From NCBI GenBank assembly GCA_948146395.1, contig OX411544.1, positions 55,517,360-55,581,359 on the forward strand: 64,000 bases of DNA. Direction: 5' to 3'. The notes under the pieces are model-generated. The model had not been told where the DNA came from and did not search any database. It was given only the letters and a program-made list of their open reading frames with translations. A program made the translations under genes and the position numbers. The number at the start of each line of letters is the position of its first letter. The first letter of the stretch is position 1. Source of the DNA: Fragum whitleyi (taxonomy: Eukaryota > Mollusca > Bivalvia > Cardiida > Cardiidae). Below are positions 36,016-47,796 of this stretch, one piece after another.

Positions 36016-39000
36016 TATACTGAACAACAAAAATAATGCATCACTTTTCAATGACAAATAATTTTACCCGGAAATCGATCAATCTACTGATATGACATTA
36101 CTTTAGTTTGGCCGACCACTAGGTACACATTTGTGATGAAATTTACCTAAAGTCATACTCAGTTGAGTAAAGACACTTGAATGTGATAAACATGTTTTCT
36201 GCTCGTGCAGCAGATCAAATGCATCAAACAATAATAAAGTTGGTCGAGTATTACAGCAATTAAAGGTGGTAATGAAAAACAGTGTAGACATTTATCAGAA
36301 CAAGCAAAGTCGAGTTTGGCGGTACTGAAAAATTGAATTTCGGAACACCATCGTGCATAGTCATTTTGAACTGATTCATTAAATCAGGGACACTTGCAAC
36401 TGCCATGAGGGACAATGACTGGCCTATTGTGAGGTTAAAACATCGATTTTAACAGGTCTTGGTGCCATTCTGCGGATGCTGACACATTGAGGAGGCTGCA
36501 TTATAAGGAAAACCGGATATTCTTACTCTCTATGTCACAGTTTTTTAGGTTTTAGTGGACTATTGATGACAGTGAAACACAGAAATTATGAATCTGAGCC
36601 AAGTATAGAATTCTTCAGTAGTTATAGCCATATATAAAACACAATGTGTAAAACACAATGTGAGGGTCCATTCAGCTCATGCAAGTATGGACTTTCTTCG
36701 GGAACACCTTTTCTAAGTGATACCAATGTCTAATCTTTCACAGACTGGACTTATCTCAAGATCTAGCACGTCAAATACGACTTGCAATGAGAGTCAAAAA
36801 AGAGCAGGAAAACCCAAGGTTTTGAGTCAGATCGAGGCAGCTCGCACAGCTAATGGATAGCCATATTGGGAGTAAGTCTTGATAAAATTCAAAAACCCAC
36901 ATGTAAGACATTCTCTGAGTGCAATTTTGCACATGGATTCACATGCTAGTGACTTTTACTGAGCAAGGGAAACCTCTTATTTCAAAATTTTTAATTTTGG
37001 GGGTTGTCGCCTTTATGAGTGTGTATCTCTTCAATGTGTATGTATACGTTGTCAATCTTTGTGACACAAATCAATAATCGGTCAACGTTTATTTTGATAT
37101 AACCATTCTTTCAAACTTAATGTTTTGAAAAAAGTTATATCTTAAAAATGTATCAATGTGTTATTTTTTATCAAGGTGAGCTTTTGTGGTAAGGTGGATG
37201 TCCGTCGTCAGTCGTCCGTCGTGCACATTTGCCTTGTATGCACTCTAGAGGCCACATTTTTTGCCCGATCGACTTAAAATTTGGTCAGAATGATTGTCTT
37301 GATCAAATCTCGGACAAGTTCGAAATTGGGTCAACTCGGGTCAAAAACTAGGTCACAGGGTCAAATCTTAGAAAAACCTTGTATGCACTCTAGAGGCCAC
37401 ATTTTTTGCCCAATCAACCTGAAATTCGGTCAGAATGAATGTCTTGATGAAATCTCGGACGAGTTTGAAATTGGGTCAACTGGGGTCAAAAACTAGGTCA
37501 CAGGGTCAAATCATAGAAAAACCTTGTATGCACTCTAGAGGCCACATTTTTTGCCCAATCAACCTGAAATTCGATCAGAATGAATGTCTTGATGCAATCT
37601 CGGACGAGTTTGAAATTGGGTCAACTGGGGTCAAAAACTAGGTCACAGGGTCAAATCATAGAAAAACATTGTATGCACTCTAGAGGCCACATTTTTTGTC
37701 CAATCAACCCAATTTTTGGTCAGAATGATTGTCTTGATAAAATCACTGAAGAGTTTGAAATTGGGTCAACTCGGGTCAAAAACTAGGTCACAGGGTCAAA
37801 TCATAGAAAAACCTTGTATGCACTCTAGAAGCCACATTTTTTGCTGGATCAACCTGAAATTTGATCAGAATGATTGTCTTGATAAAATCTCGCACAAGTT
37901 TGAAATTGGGTCAACTCGGGTCAAAAACTAGGTCACAGGGTCAAATCTTAGAAAAACCTTGTATGCACTCTAGAGGCCACAATTTTTGCCCAATCAACCT
38001 GAAATTTGATCAGAATGATTGTCTTGATGAAATCTCAAAAGAGTTCGAAATCAGGTCAACTGGGGTCAAAAACTAGGTCACGGGGTCAAATCATAGAAAA
38101 ACCTTGTATGCACTCTAGAGGCCACATTTTTTGCCCAAACAACCTTAATTTTCGTCAGAATGATTATCTTGATGCAATTCTTGGTAAGTAGTTAATTGGG
38201 TCAACTAGGGTCAAAAACTAGGTCACAGGGTCAAATCTTAGAAAAACCATGTATGCACTCTAGAGGCCACATTTTTTGCTGGATCAACCTGAAATTTGAT
38301 CAGAATGATTGTCTTGATGAAATCTCTAAAGAGTTTGAAAGCAGGTCAACTGGGGTCAAAAACTAGGTCACGGGGTCAAATCATAGAAAAACCTTGTATG
38401 CTCTCTAGAGGCCACATTTTTTGCCCAATCAACCTTAATTTTCGTCAGAATGATGATCTTGATGCAATTCTTGGTAAGTACTTAATTGGGTCAACAGGGG
38501 TCAAAAACTAGGTCACAGGGTCAAATCTTAGAAAAACCATGTATGCACTCTAGAGGCCACATTTTTTGCTGGACCACCTGAAATTTGATCAGAATGATTG
38601 TCTTGATGAAATCTCTAAAGAGTTCGAAATCAGGTCAACTGGGGTCAAAAACTAGGTCACGGGGTCAAATCTTATAAAAATCTTGTATGCACTCTAGAGG
38701 CCACATTTTTTGCCCAATCAACCTGAAATTTGGTCAGAATGAATGTCTCGATGAAATCTGGGACGATTTCGAATTGGGTCAACTAGGGTCAAAAACTAAG
38801 TCACATAGTCAAATCTAAGAAAAACCTTGTATGCACTCTAGAGGCCGTATCTTTTGCTGGATCAACCTGAAATTTGATCAGAATGATTGAATTGATGCAA
38901 TTTTTGATGAGTATGAGATTGGGTCAACTGGGGTCAAAAACTAGGTCACGGAGTCAAATAATGGAAAATCCTTGTAAGTCAACCTGAACATTGTAAAAAA

Positions 39001-39107
39001 GGTATTATCAAGTTGTACAGAGGCAGAAGAATATTGAAAAAAATTAGACAGTTCATTCAGGTGAGTGATTAAGGGCCACTATGGCCCTCTTGTTGTTGTT
39101 CAGTATA
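36016..39107. mobile_element. Inverted-repeat transposon carrying a nested tandem-cored element
   Basis: TATACTGAACAACAA at 36016-36030 and its exact inverse TTGTTGTTCAGTATA at 39093-39107 form perfect 15-bp ends with TA at the tips. The left 1.15 kb is single-copy in this window and has no intact transposase frame; the right is filled by the class epsilon element. Tc1-like ancestry is inferred from the TA ends and size. Confidence 0.7.
37171..39094 (+). mobile_element. Tandem-cored element, class epsilon, copy 3 (145-bp units)
   Basis: Head AAGGTGAGCTTTTGTGGTAA and GTCCGTCGTCAGTCGTCCGT, then about 12 units of 145 bp (CTTGTATGCACTCTAGAGGC / GGTCAAAAACTAGGTCAC recur every 145 bp from ~37230 to ~38970), then CAGGTGAGTGATTAAGGGCC with palindrome AGGGCCACTATGGCCCT and CTTGTT. 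Because 145 is not a multiple of three, the same peptide-like frames reappear in rotating frames; they are not genes. Confidence 0.9.
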
Positions 39108-39237
39108 GTTTTCTTCCATGTAATTTTACAAGTTTTTTGAGTTCACTTCTGATAGCTTAGTATCAATTTGGAAAAAGTCAGAATTCCTTTTGAATGCTGA
39201 TGACTTTCATTACCTTCTATTGTCAATTTCTTTCAAA

Positions 39238-39292
39238 TCTTGAGATATTTAAGCCAGTGGAGTGATACAAGCCCTCTTGGGCCTCTTTTTTT
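39238..39292 (+). mobile_element. Class epsilon tail fragment
   Basis: AAGCCAGTGGAGTGATACAA and the palindrome-like AGCCCTCTTGGGCCT match the end of the element at 755-1796. Confidence 0.5.
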
Positions 39293-39660
39293 CATTTATG
39301 TGGTTAAAAATAAGATGACACATATACAATAAAAAATGCAGACTCTATCTAACTTATGGTTTGACAGCCAATGAAATCATGCAACTGTACTTTACCATGC
39401 TTCCTATGTGAGCTTTTTTCCAACTGCATCAGACTGAAATTACATTGTTCATCTATAAAGAGGAACTATTCTATAGGCTCCCAACATCGAAAGCATTTCG
39501 CTCCATAATGATGTGTTATGACGCATGGGATGTGTGAAAAAAATAAAAAAGCAACTGTATATTGCAAAGGATAATCACGATGTACATTATATGCACTCCA
39601 ACGCAACATCTACAATAAATCTATGGCAAAACGAAACATGAAACTTTTACATCAATTTTT

Positions 39661-41454
39661 ATACGCCCGTCGAAGACGGGACGTATTATGGGATCACCTG
39701 TGGCGTCCGGCGTCCGGGTGTCCAGGCGTCCGGCAGCGTCCACTTCTTTGTCCGGAGCATAACTCTGTCACAGGACTTCAAACTTGGCAATTGTATTCTT
39801 CTCATCATTGCGTCGTGCAGTGCACAAGAACCATAACTCTACCTGGCCTATTTTTTGAGTTATTGCCCTTTGTTGATTTTTATACTAGAATCTTGTCCGG
39901 AGTATATCTCTTAAAGTATAATAGCTAGAATCATGAAACTTCATGGGTGTATAGATCTCGACAAGGGGGAGTGCAGTGCACAAGAACAACAACTCTACCT
40001 GGCCTATTTTTTGAGTTATTGCCCTTTGTTGTTTTTCAGACTTGAATCTTGTCCGGAGTATATCTCTTAAAGTATAATAGCTAGGATCATGAAACTTCAT
40101 GGGTGTATAGATCTCACCAAGGGGAAGTGCAGTGCACAAATACCACAACTCTACCTGGCCTATTTTTTGAGTTATTGCCCTTTAATGTTTTTCATACTAG
40201 AATCATGTCCGGAGTATATCTCTAAAGGTATAATAGCTAGGATCATGAAACTTCATGAGTGTATAGATCTTATAAAGGGGGAGTGCAGTGCACAAGAACC
40301 ATAACTCTACCTGGCCTATTTTTTGAGTTATTGCCCTTTGTTGTTTTTTAGACTTGAATCTTGTCCGGAGTATATCTCTTAAAGTATAATAGCTAGGATC
40401 ATGAAACTTCATGGGTGTATAGATGTCACCAAGGGGAAGTGCAGTGCACAAGAACCATAACTCTACCTGGCCTATTTTTTGAGTTATTGCCCTTTGTTGT
40501 TTTTCATACTAGAATCTTGTCCGGAGTATATCTGTAAAAGTATAATAGCTAGAATCATAAAACTTCATGGGTGTATAGATCTCCCCAAGGGGGAGTGCAG
40601 TGCACAAGAACCATAACTCTACCTGGCCTATTTTTTGAGTTATTGCCCTTTGTTGTTTTTCATACTAGAATATTGTCCGAAGTATATCTCTAAAGGTATA
40701 ATAGCTAGGATCATGAAACTTCATGGGTGTATAGATCTCACCAAGGGGGAGTGCAGTGCACAAGAACCACAATTCTACCTGGCCTATTTTTTGAGTTATT
40801 GCCCTTTGTTGTTTTTTAGACTTGAATCTTGTCCGGAGTATATCTCTTAAAGTATAATAGCTAGGATCATGAAACTTCATGGGTGTATAGATGTCACCAA
40901 GGGGAAGTGCAGTGCACAAGAACCATAACTCTACCTGGCCTATTTTTTGAGTTATTGCCCTTTGTTGTTTTTCATACTAGAATCTTGTCCGGAGTATATC
41001 TGTAAAAGTATAATAGCTAGAATCATAAAACTTCATGGGTGTATAGATCTCCCCAAGGGGGAGTGCAGTGCACAAGAACCATAACTCTACCTGGCCTATT
41101 TTTTGAGTTATTGCCCTTTGTTGTTTTTCATACTAGAATATTGTCCGAAGTATATCTCTAAAGGTATAATAGCTAGGATCATGAAACTTCATGGGTGTAT
41201 AGATCTCACCAAGGGGGAGTGCAGTGCACAAGAACCATAACTCTACCTGGCCTATTTTTTGAGTTATTGCCCATTGTTTTTTTTTTCATACTAGAATCTT
41301 GTCCGGAGTATATCTCTAAAAGTATAATAGCTAGGATCATGAAACTTCATGGGTGCAAAAAATATTCATTCAAAATAACCTCAGTTCTATTCAAACCCCC
41401 AGTTAATACTAAGCAGTGTGACGGGCGTATCTTGTGACAATTTGGCACCTTGTC
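39661..41454 (+). mobile_element. Class delta tandem-cored element, long copy (156-bp units)
   Basis: Ends ATACGCCCGTC (39661-39671) and GACGGGCGTAT (41420-41430). The head hairpin is CCCGTCGAAGACGGG with GGCGTCC words. About ten units of 156 bp (GTCCGGAGTATATCTC at 39895, 40051, 40207, 40363 and on) each carry GTGCACAAGAACCATAACTC and GAGTTATTGCCCTTTG. A three-unit block of 468 bp is itself duplicated (CATACTAGAATATTGTCCGA at ~40661 and ~41129). Ends CTTGTGACAATTTGGCACCT. Confidence 0.92.
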
Positions 41455-41626
41455 TAAATTGTACTTCTGTCTCTCCTTATCTTAGACCACGCTTGAAGTG
41501 AATTGGCCTATCAGAGAACAGTATTTCAAAAGTATATATCACAGATACAACTCCCTAGCTTTGTATTTACATATATATGATGGAAATGTGTCATATACAT
41601 GAATCTCGACAAATTTTTGTGTGTCG

Positions 41627-41845
41627 AGTCAGTTCAAAAACATAACGAGTAGTTTCTTAGAAGTATTCCAAAAGACTTTCTACAGTGGCACAAATGCAAA
41701 GGAATATGCAATAAGAAACGAAAATAGATTCATAAGTAATTTCAGCGTAATTATACCCAATTACATCAATGTCACAGTGAGCTTTACTCTTTATTTATTG
41801 TTTAATGATTCGGGTAATAAAGAACAGACAATGTTAAATAAGCTG
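41627..41845 (+). pseudogene. Possible Cys-loop receptor ligand-binding-domain fragment
   Basis: An open frame following a CAG acceptor-like site encodes FKNITSSFLEVFQKTF and, further on, INVTVSFTLYLLFND and KEQTML. The alternating pattern VxVxFxLYLL followed by KEQTM recalls the first beta strands of molluscan nicotinic-receptor-like proteins. No Cys-loop, transmembrane segment or flanking exon is visible and the frame then stops. It may be a gene fragment or a chance resemblance. Confidence 0.22.
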
Positions 41846-41962
41846 TCAAGGTCACTGTCTCAAGGTCATTTTGACATGGGTGCTTGTCTCAAATGAAAGC
41901 CTATACCCTTATGAATGTTTGTGTGAAATATAAAGCCTCTAAGATTAATTTTGATAGAAATA

Positions 41963-44893
41963 AAAAACAAGAGGACCATGATGGTCCTATATCGCTCACC
42001 TGAGTATGTCACTCATAACTTGTGAACCATGTTATGAAAACCAGAATTTGTTTGATGTACAATAAGGTTTGTAGAAATTCGTCCTACTGCAACTTTTTTT
42101 TTTAAGTTTCGTAAATTTTCAATTTTTCACTTATCAAGATGTATTCTTTTAATAACTTTTGAAGACCTTCACCAAAGGAACATCCCTGCCAAGTTTCAGC
42201 TTGATTGGCCCAGTGGTTTGGGAGGAGAAGAATTTTTTCTAAAATTTTCAGCCATTTTCAGCCATTTTTCAGATTTTCCTTTACCATGGACACTAGAGTT
42301 TTTGATGAAATTGAATTCTTTTAACAACTTTTGAAGACCTTCACCCAAGAAACATCCCTGCCAAGTTTCAGCTTGATTGGCCAAGTGCTTTAGGAGGAGT
42401 TGAATTTTTTCTAATATTTTCAGCCATTTCTGGACATTTTTCAGACTTTGTTACCATGGAAACTAGAGTTTTTGATGAAATTAAATTCTTTTAACAACTT
42501 TTGTTGACCTTCACCCAAAGAACATCCCTGCCAAGTTTCAGCTTGATTGGCCCAGTGGTTTAGGAGGAGAAGAATTTTTTCTAAAATTTTCAGCCATTAT
42601 CGGCCATTTTTCAGTTTTTCGTTACCATGAAAACTAGAGTTTTTGATGAAATTTAAATTTTTTAACGACTTTTGAAGACCTTCACCCAAGAAACATCCCT
42701 GCCAAGTTTAAGCTTGATTGGCCCATTGGTTTAGAAGGAGAAGAATTTTTTCTAAAATTTTCAGTCATTATCGGCCATTTTTCAGTTTTTCGTTACCATG
42801 AAAACTAGAGTTTTTGATGAAATTGAATTCTTTTAACGACTTTTGAAGACCTTCACCCAAGGAACATCCCTGCCAAGTTTAAGCTTGATTGGCCCATTGG
42901 TTTAGGAGGAGAAGAATTTTTTCTACAATTTTCAGTCATTATCGGCCATTTTTCAGTTTTTCGTTACCATGAAAACTAGAGTTTTTGATGAAATTGAATT
43001 CTTTTAACAACTTTTGAAGACCTTCACCAAAGGAACATCCCTGCCAAGTTTAAGCTTGATTGGCCCATTGGTTTAGGAGGAGAAGAATTTTTTTTAATAT
43101 TTTCAGACATTTCCGGCCATTTTTCAGATTTTCCCTTACCATGGACACTAGAGTTTTTGATGAAATTAAATTCTTTTAACGACTTTTGTTGACCTTCACC
43201 CAAAGAACATCCCTGCCAATTTAAGTTTCAGCTTGTTTGGCCCATTGGTTTAGAGGGAGAAGAATTTTTTCTAAAATTTTCAGCCATTATCGGCCATTTT
43301 TCAGTTTTTCGTTACCATGAAAACTAGAGTTTTTGATGAAATTGAATTCTTTTAACGACTTTTGAAGACTTTCACCAAAGGAACATCCCTGCCAAGTTTA
43401 AGCTTGATTGGCCCATTGGTTTAGGAGGAGAAGAATTTTTTTTAATATTTTCAGACATTTCCGGCCATTTTTCAGATTTTCCCTTACCATGGACACTAGA
43501 GTTTTTGACGAAATTGAATTCTTTTAACAACTTTTGTTGACCTTCACCCAAAGAACATCCCTGCCAAGTTTCAGCTTGATTGGCCCATTGGTTTAGAAGG
43601 AGAAGAATTTTTTCTACAATTTTCAGTCATTATCGGCCATTTTTCAGTTTTTCGTTACCATGAAAACTAGAGTTTTTGATGAAATTAAAATTTTTTAACG
43701 ACTTTTGAAGAACTTCACCCAAGGAACATCCCTGCCAAGTTTAAGCTTGATTGGCCCATTGGTTTAGGAGGAGAAGAATTTTTTTTAATATTTTCAGCCA
43801 TTATCGGCCATTTTTCAGTTTTTCGTTACCATGAAAACTAGAGTTTTTGATGAAATTGAATTCTTTTAACGACTTTTGAAGACCTTCACCAAAGGAACAT
43901 CCCTGCCAAGTTTAAGCTTGATTGGCCCATTGGTTTAGGAGGAGAAGAATTTTTTTTAATATTTTCAGACATTTCCGGCCATTTTTCAGATTTTCCCTTA
44001 CCATGGACACTAGAGTTTTTGACGAAATTGAATTCTTTTAACAACTTTTGTTGACCTTCACCCAAAGAACATCCCTGCCAAGTTTCAGCTTGATTGGCCC
44101 ATTGGTTTAGAAGGAGAAGAATTTTTTCTACAATTTTCAGTCATTATCGGCCATTTTTCAGTTTTTCGTTACCATGAAAACTAGAGTTTTTGATGAAATT
44201 TAAATTTTTTAACGACTTTTGAAGACCTTCACCCAAGGAACATCCCTGCCAAGTTTAAGCTTGATTGGCCCATTGGTTTAGGAGGAGAAGAATTTTTTCT
44301 AAAATTTTTAGCCATTATCGGCCATTTTTCAGTTTTTCGTTACCATGAAAACTAGAGTTTTTGATGAAATTGAATTCTTTTAACGACTTTTGAAGACCTT
44401 CACCCAAGGAACATCCCTGCCAAGTTTAAGCTTGATTGGCCCATTGGTTTAGGAGGAGAAGAATTTTTTTTAATATTTTCAGACATTTCCGGCCATTTTT
44501 CAGATTTTCCCTTACCATGGACGCTAGAGTTTTTGATGAAATTAAATTCTTTTAACGACTTTTGAAGACCTTCACCCAAGGAACATCCCTGCCAAGTTTC
44601 AGCTTGATTCGCCCTGTGGTTTAGGAGGAGAAGAATTTTTTCTAAGATTTTAGGCCATTTTGTGCTATTATGTAACCATGGCAACCAGAGTTCTTGATGA
44701 AATTAAATTCTTTTAACAACTTTTAAAGAGCTTCACCCTAGAAACATCCCTACCAAGTTTCAGCTTGATTGGCCCGGTGGTTTAGGAGGAGATGTTTAAA
44801 GAAATTGTTGATGGATGGAGACTCACGGATAACGGAGGGACGTCGAGTAATCACAATAGCTCACCTTGAGTACTTTGTGCTCAGGTGAGCTTA
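41963..44893 (-). mobile_element. Tandem-cored element, class epsilon, copy 4 (171-bp units)
   Basis: Read on the - strand it starts AAGCTCACCTGAGCACAAAG, has a short GACGTCCCTCCG block, then about 15 units of ~171 bp (ACTAGAGTTTTTGATGAAAT on + at 42292, 42462, 42633, 42804, 42975 and on), and ends with palindrome AGGACCATCATGGTCCT then CTTGTTTTT. Three-unit blocks of 514 bp repeat from about 43495, 44009 and 44523. Translations of the unit explain the open frames. Confidence 0.9.
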
Positions 44894-45037
44894 AAACTTT
44901 AACCTAATGCGGATGCATACACAACATCCGAGGGTATGGCAATAGTTCTTCAAAGACATTTGTCCAGGGGCGAGCTAAATATTTAACTTTTGACCTACAG
45001 ATTAGGTTATCTCAGAAAATAAGAAATAGATTGTAAC

Positions 45038-45219
45038 TACAGTCAAACCTGTGTTAGCGGCCACCTGTATTCAGCAAGCAACCTGTATTAAGCAAGCGGT
45101 CAATGTGTTCCCAAATGAACCAATTGCACTGAGATTGACCTGTATTAAGCAAACACCTGTCTTAAACAAGCACTTTTCGAATGTCCCTAGGGTGCTTGCT
45201 TAAGACAGGTTTGACTGTA
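45038..45219. mobile_element. MITE with TACAGTCAAACCTGT ends
   Basis: TACAGTCAAACCTGT and ACAGGTTTGACTGTA are a perfect 15-bp inverted pair with TA tips. The interior repeats CCTGTATTAAGCAAGC words. Tc1/mariner/pogo-type ends inferred. Confidence 0.88.
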
Positions 45220-45295
45220 CAACTTAACCACTGCTTCCAACAAAAGTGGAGAATGAATATCGCGATATATGCAATGTTTATGATTACATCACTTA

Positions 45296-46104
45296 TTAGC
45301 TCATCTGAGCACACAGTGCAGCATGCATCGTCCACAATTTCTTTAAACATCTTCTCTTCCTAAACCAGTGGGTCAAGCTCTACCAAGGATGTTCAAATAA
45401 ATGAAATCAAGCCTTAACTTTCCCTTTACCCTAAACAAAAAGGGTGAAATTAGGAAAATTTTTAAAAATCTTCTCTGAAACCAGAGCGCAGGCAGCTTTC
45501 ATATATGGTATGAAGCATCATCTAGTGGACCTCTACCAAGTTTGTTCATATCAAGACCCTTGGGTCATATTTGGGTTTTGCCCGGGCGCAACCCTTTTTA
45601 CATAGAATCAAAGAGCGAATATCTTTAAAAATCTTTTTCTCTGAAACCAGATGGCAGACAGCTCTCATATTTGGTATGTAGCATCATCTAGTGGACCTCT
45701 ACCAAATTTGTTCACATCAAGACCCTGTTATCCAACAGTGCACATCCTTTTTAGCTCATCTGAGCACCATGGGTGAAAATGGGAAAATCTTCAAAAATCT
45801 TCTCTGAAACCAGATGGCAGGAAGCTTTCATATTTAGTATGAAGCATCATCTAGTGGACCTCTACCAAGTTTGTTCATATCAAGACCCTGGGGTCACATT
45901 TGGGCTCCACAAGGGGCACATCCCTTTTTACATTGAATCAAAGCGCAAAAAGGCATATTTTTCTTGCTCTTAGCTGAAAACATTCCATGGTATTGATCTT
46001 ATGTAGAAATTATCTCCTTGTTGACATCTGCCTATTGAATTGATGTCCCAGGGATCAAAGAGACTCAGGTGAGCGATCAAGGACCATCATGGTCCTCTTG
46101 TTTT
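45296..46104 (+). mobile_element. Tandem-cored element, class epsilon, copy 5
   Basis: Head TTAGCTCATCTGAGCACACA, three units of roughly 160 bp (AAAATCTTCTCTGAAACCAG / GCATCATCTAGTGGACCTCT), an internal second head TTTTTAGCTCATCTGAGCAC at ~45749, and end CAGGTGAGCGATCAAGGACC with palindrome AGGACCATCATGGTCCT and CTTGTTTT. Confidence 0.83.
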
Positions 46105-46339
46105 GGTTTCCCTTAGATGATATCAGATAGAGTTAAATGATCAAAGTGGGGTATAAGTTTTAGATAATTTCACTGGTAATTCCTCGATAAACCACCCAAA
46201 AGCATTTAAGAATACATTTTTCTTTCTTGAAAGTTTTAATCAAAATTATAGTACACAATGAATCACAGTAAATCATATCATGATTTATCAAAAACAAACA
46301 TACAAAATCTTGCCCCAACAAGTCATAAACAACTATTGC

Positions 46340-46416
46340 AATGGCTCGGCGCAAAACAGTTGTAACTCCCTATAAACATATAGGGATTTACAACTGTTTC
46401 GCGCTGAGCCATCGAT
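46340..46416. repeat. Hairpin family G variant
   Basis: AATGGCTCGGCGCAAAACAG / CTGTTTCGCGCTGAGCCAT around CTCCCTATAAACATATAGGG. Confidence 0.88.
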
Positions 46417-46498
46417 TATACAAAATGGCAATTTTTGCATTTTTGCCTTACATTACTCTAGATAACTCATCCAATTACTTTAGTCCACATTTTATCAC

Positions 46499-46840
46499 TT
46501 AACCCTTATCATGCTTAATAAAATTTGAGCAAAATTGCATTAAAATCAAAGTGCTCAAAGCACTGAATACCCTCATTGTGAGTCAGTATTTCCTTCGACT
46601 ATAACAATTTTCAAACTATTCTGGCTCAAAAAGGAAAACAGGTGGTGAAGACTTAGATCAGACTGCACAATTGTGCAGGCTGATCTTTGTGTATACCACC
46701 TGTCAAAGTACTATTCCGGCTCAAAAATGAAAACAGGTGTTGATGACTAAGATCAGACTGCACATAACTGTGCAGGCTGATCTTTGTATATACCTCCTGT
46801 CAAAGTAGAAATATTCCCGGTTCAGCATGACATGGGTAAA
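46499..46840. mobile_element. MITE family C with duplicated hairpin
   Basis: TTAACCCTTATCATGCTTAA to GTTCAGCATGACATGGGTAA. The inner segment with GATCAGACTGCACA / TGTGCAGGCTGATC and CTATTCCGGCTCAAAAA is present twice in tandem, making this copy ~100 bp longer than the norm. Confidence 0.85.
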
Positions 46841-47040
46841 GAAAAACATCTTTCAAAACATTTAGTATTCAACCTAATGTAGAAATGCTAATGTACTATC
46901 AGATTTTCTGTTTTAACAACAACCCAACAGTTTGGAATCATGAAGTTCAAACAAACCTTTTGAGAGTTGCTATGACAAATTTTTCATGCTGATAGTTTCT
47001 ACAAGCATTTTCTTGGGCTTCAGAATAATAAAACCAGAGG

Positions 47041-47230
47041 TACAGATAAGATAGGGTAATGCGATTTAAAAATCTTTATTTCCCATTGAAACCCTCTGTT
47101 GTGGGTATTCATTTGAATAGGTGAACAAGGCAATTTCAATGAGTACCACCAACATAGGATTTGTACAAGTATTGTTGAAATAATCTAATTTGAGATCTAA
47201 AATACCCCCCTCTATCTGTAAATCTGAAAA
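47041..47230. mobile_element. MITE family F
   Basis: Left AGGTACAGATAAGATAGGGT and right ATACCCCCCTCTATCTGTA are inverted. Inner TTGTGGGTATTCATTTGAAT / CAATGAGTACCACCAACATA. Confidence 0.75.
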
Positions 47231-47276
47231 TGGAGTAACACAAAGATTTCCACTGTCAGCCCAATTACTTTCTTTT

Positions 47277-47485
47277 GTTTGAATAGGGTTTTACGCTACT
47301 TATAACATTATTTCAGTCATATTATAGAGGCTATAGCACTAAAAATCCATTCCTGGTATTTCTTACACCAGTACTATCATCACATCCTTTCCTAGTCTCA
47401 AGCTGCTATCCCACATATGTCTACGATTACCAACCCATTTGTGGGAGACAAATGGCCGAGAAGAATGAGTGCCGTCATCTGTTAT
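47277..47485 (-). mobile_element. tRNA-derived SINE
   Basis: On + it reads GGGTTTTACGCTACTTATAA, CCAGTACTATCATCACATCC and GAATGAGTGCCGTCATC, i.e. a SINE on the - strand lacking most of its tRNA-like head. Confidence 0.8.
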
Positions 47486-47487
47486 AC

Positions 47488-47740
47488 ACATTGAGACATA
47501 TCAGTTATATTGCAATGACTGGAGCTCCTAGCAAAGGGTTCTTGGTATTTTATTGCACCAGTACTACCATTACATCCTTTCCTAGTCTACAGCTACTATC
47601 CCACATAGGTCTATGATTATCAACACATTGGTTGGAGGGAAATGGTCGGAAAAAGGATGAGTGATGAAGTCGAGGAATCAAACCTGGGACCTTTAGAATG
47701 ATAGTCTGATGTGCTGCCAATTGCCATATGACGGCCGCTG
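47488..47740 (-). mobile_element. tRNA-derived SINE, second in tandem
   Basis: TATCAGTTATATTGCAATGA, CCAGTACTACCATTACATCC, the B-box inverse GGAATCAAACCTGGGACC and the head end CAATTGCCATATGACGGC; directly follows another copy in the same orientation. Confidence 0.82.
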
Positions 47741-47796
47741 TTGGCCTGATTACAAAACTGTGCATTGCAATGCCTCTTCCTTACTTGACCTTGTAT

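Noticed and set aside
36200..36990. Tc1-type transposase in the 36-37 kb segment
   Set aside because: TA-ended inverted repeats suggest the class, but no frame shows a DDE triad or helix-turn-helix that I can trust; only structural evidence kept.
37281..38511. Series of ~70-aa frames with SRTSLKLGQLGSKTRSQGQI-like repeats
   Set aside because: Spaced exactly 145 bp, so the frame rotates from unit to unit; composition artefact of the array.
39885..40919. Minus-strand frames with FHDPSYYTLRDILRTRF repeats
   Set aside because: Product of the 156-bp units of the class delta element; no protein family recognised.
37171..44893. Regularly spaced repeats that might suggest a CRISPR array
   Set aside because: Units are 145-171 bp with no short repeat/unique spacer alternation, in an intron-containing animal genome; these are tandem cores of transposons.
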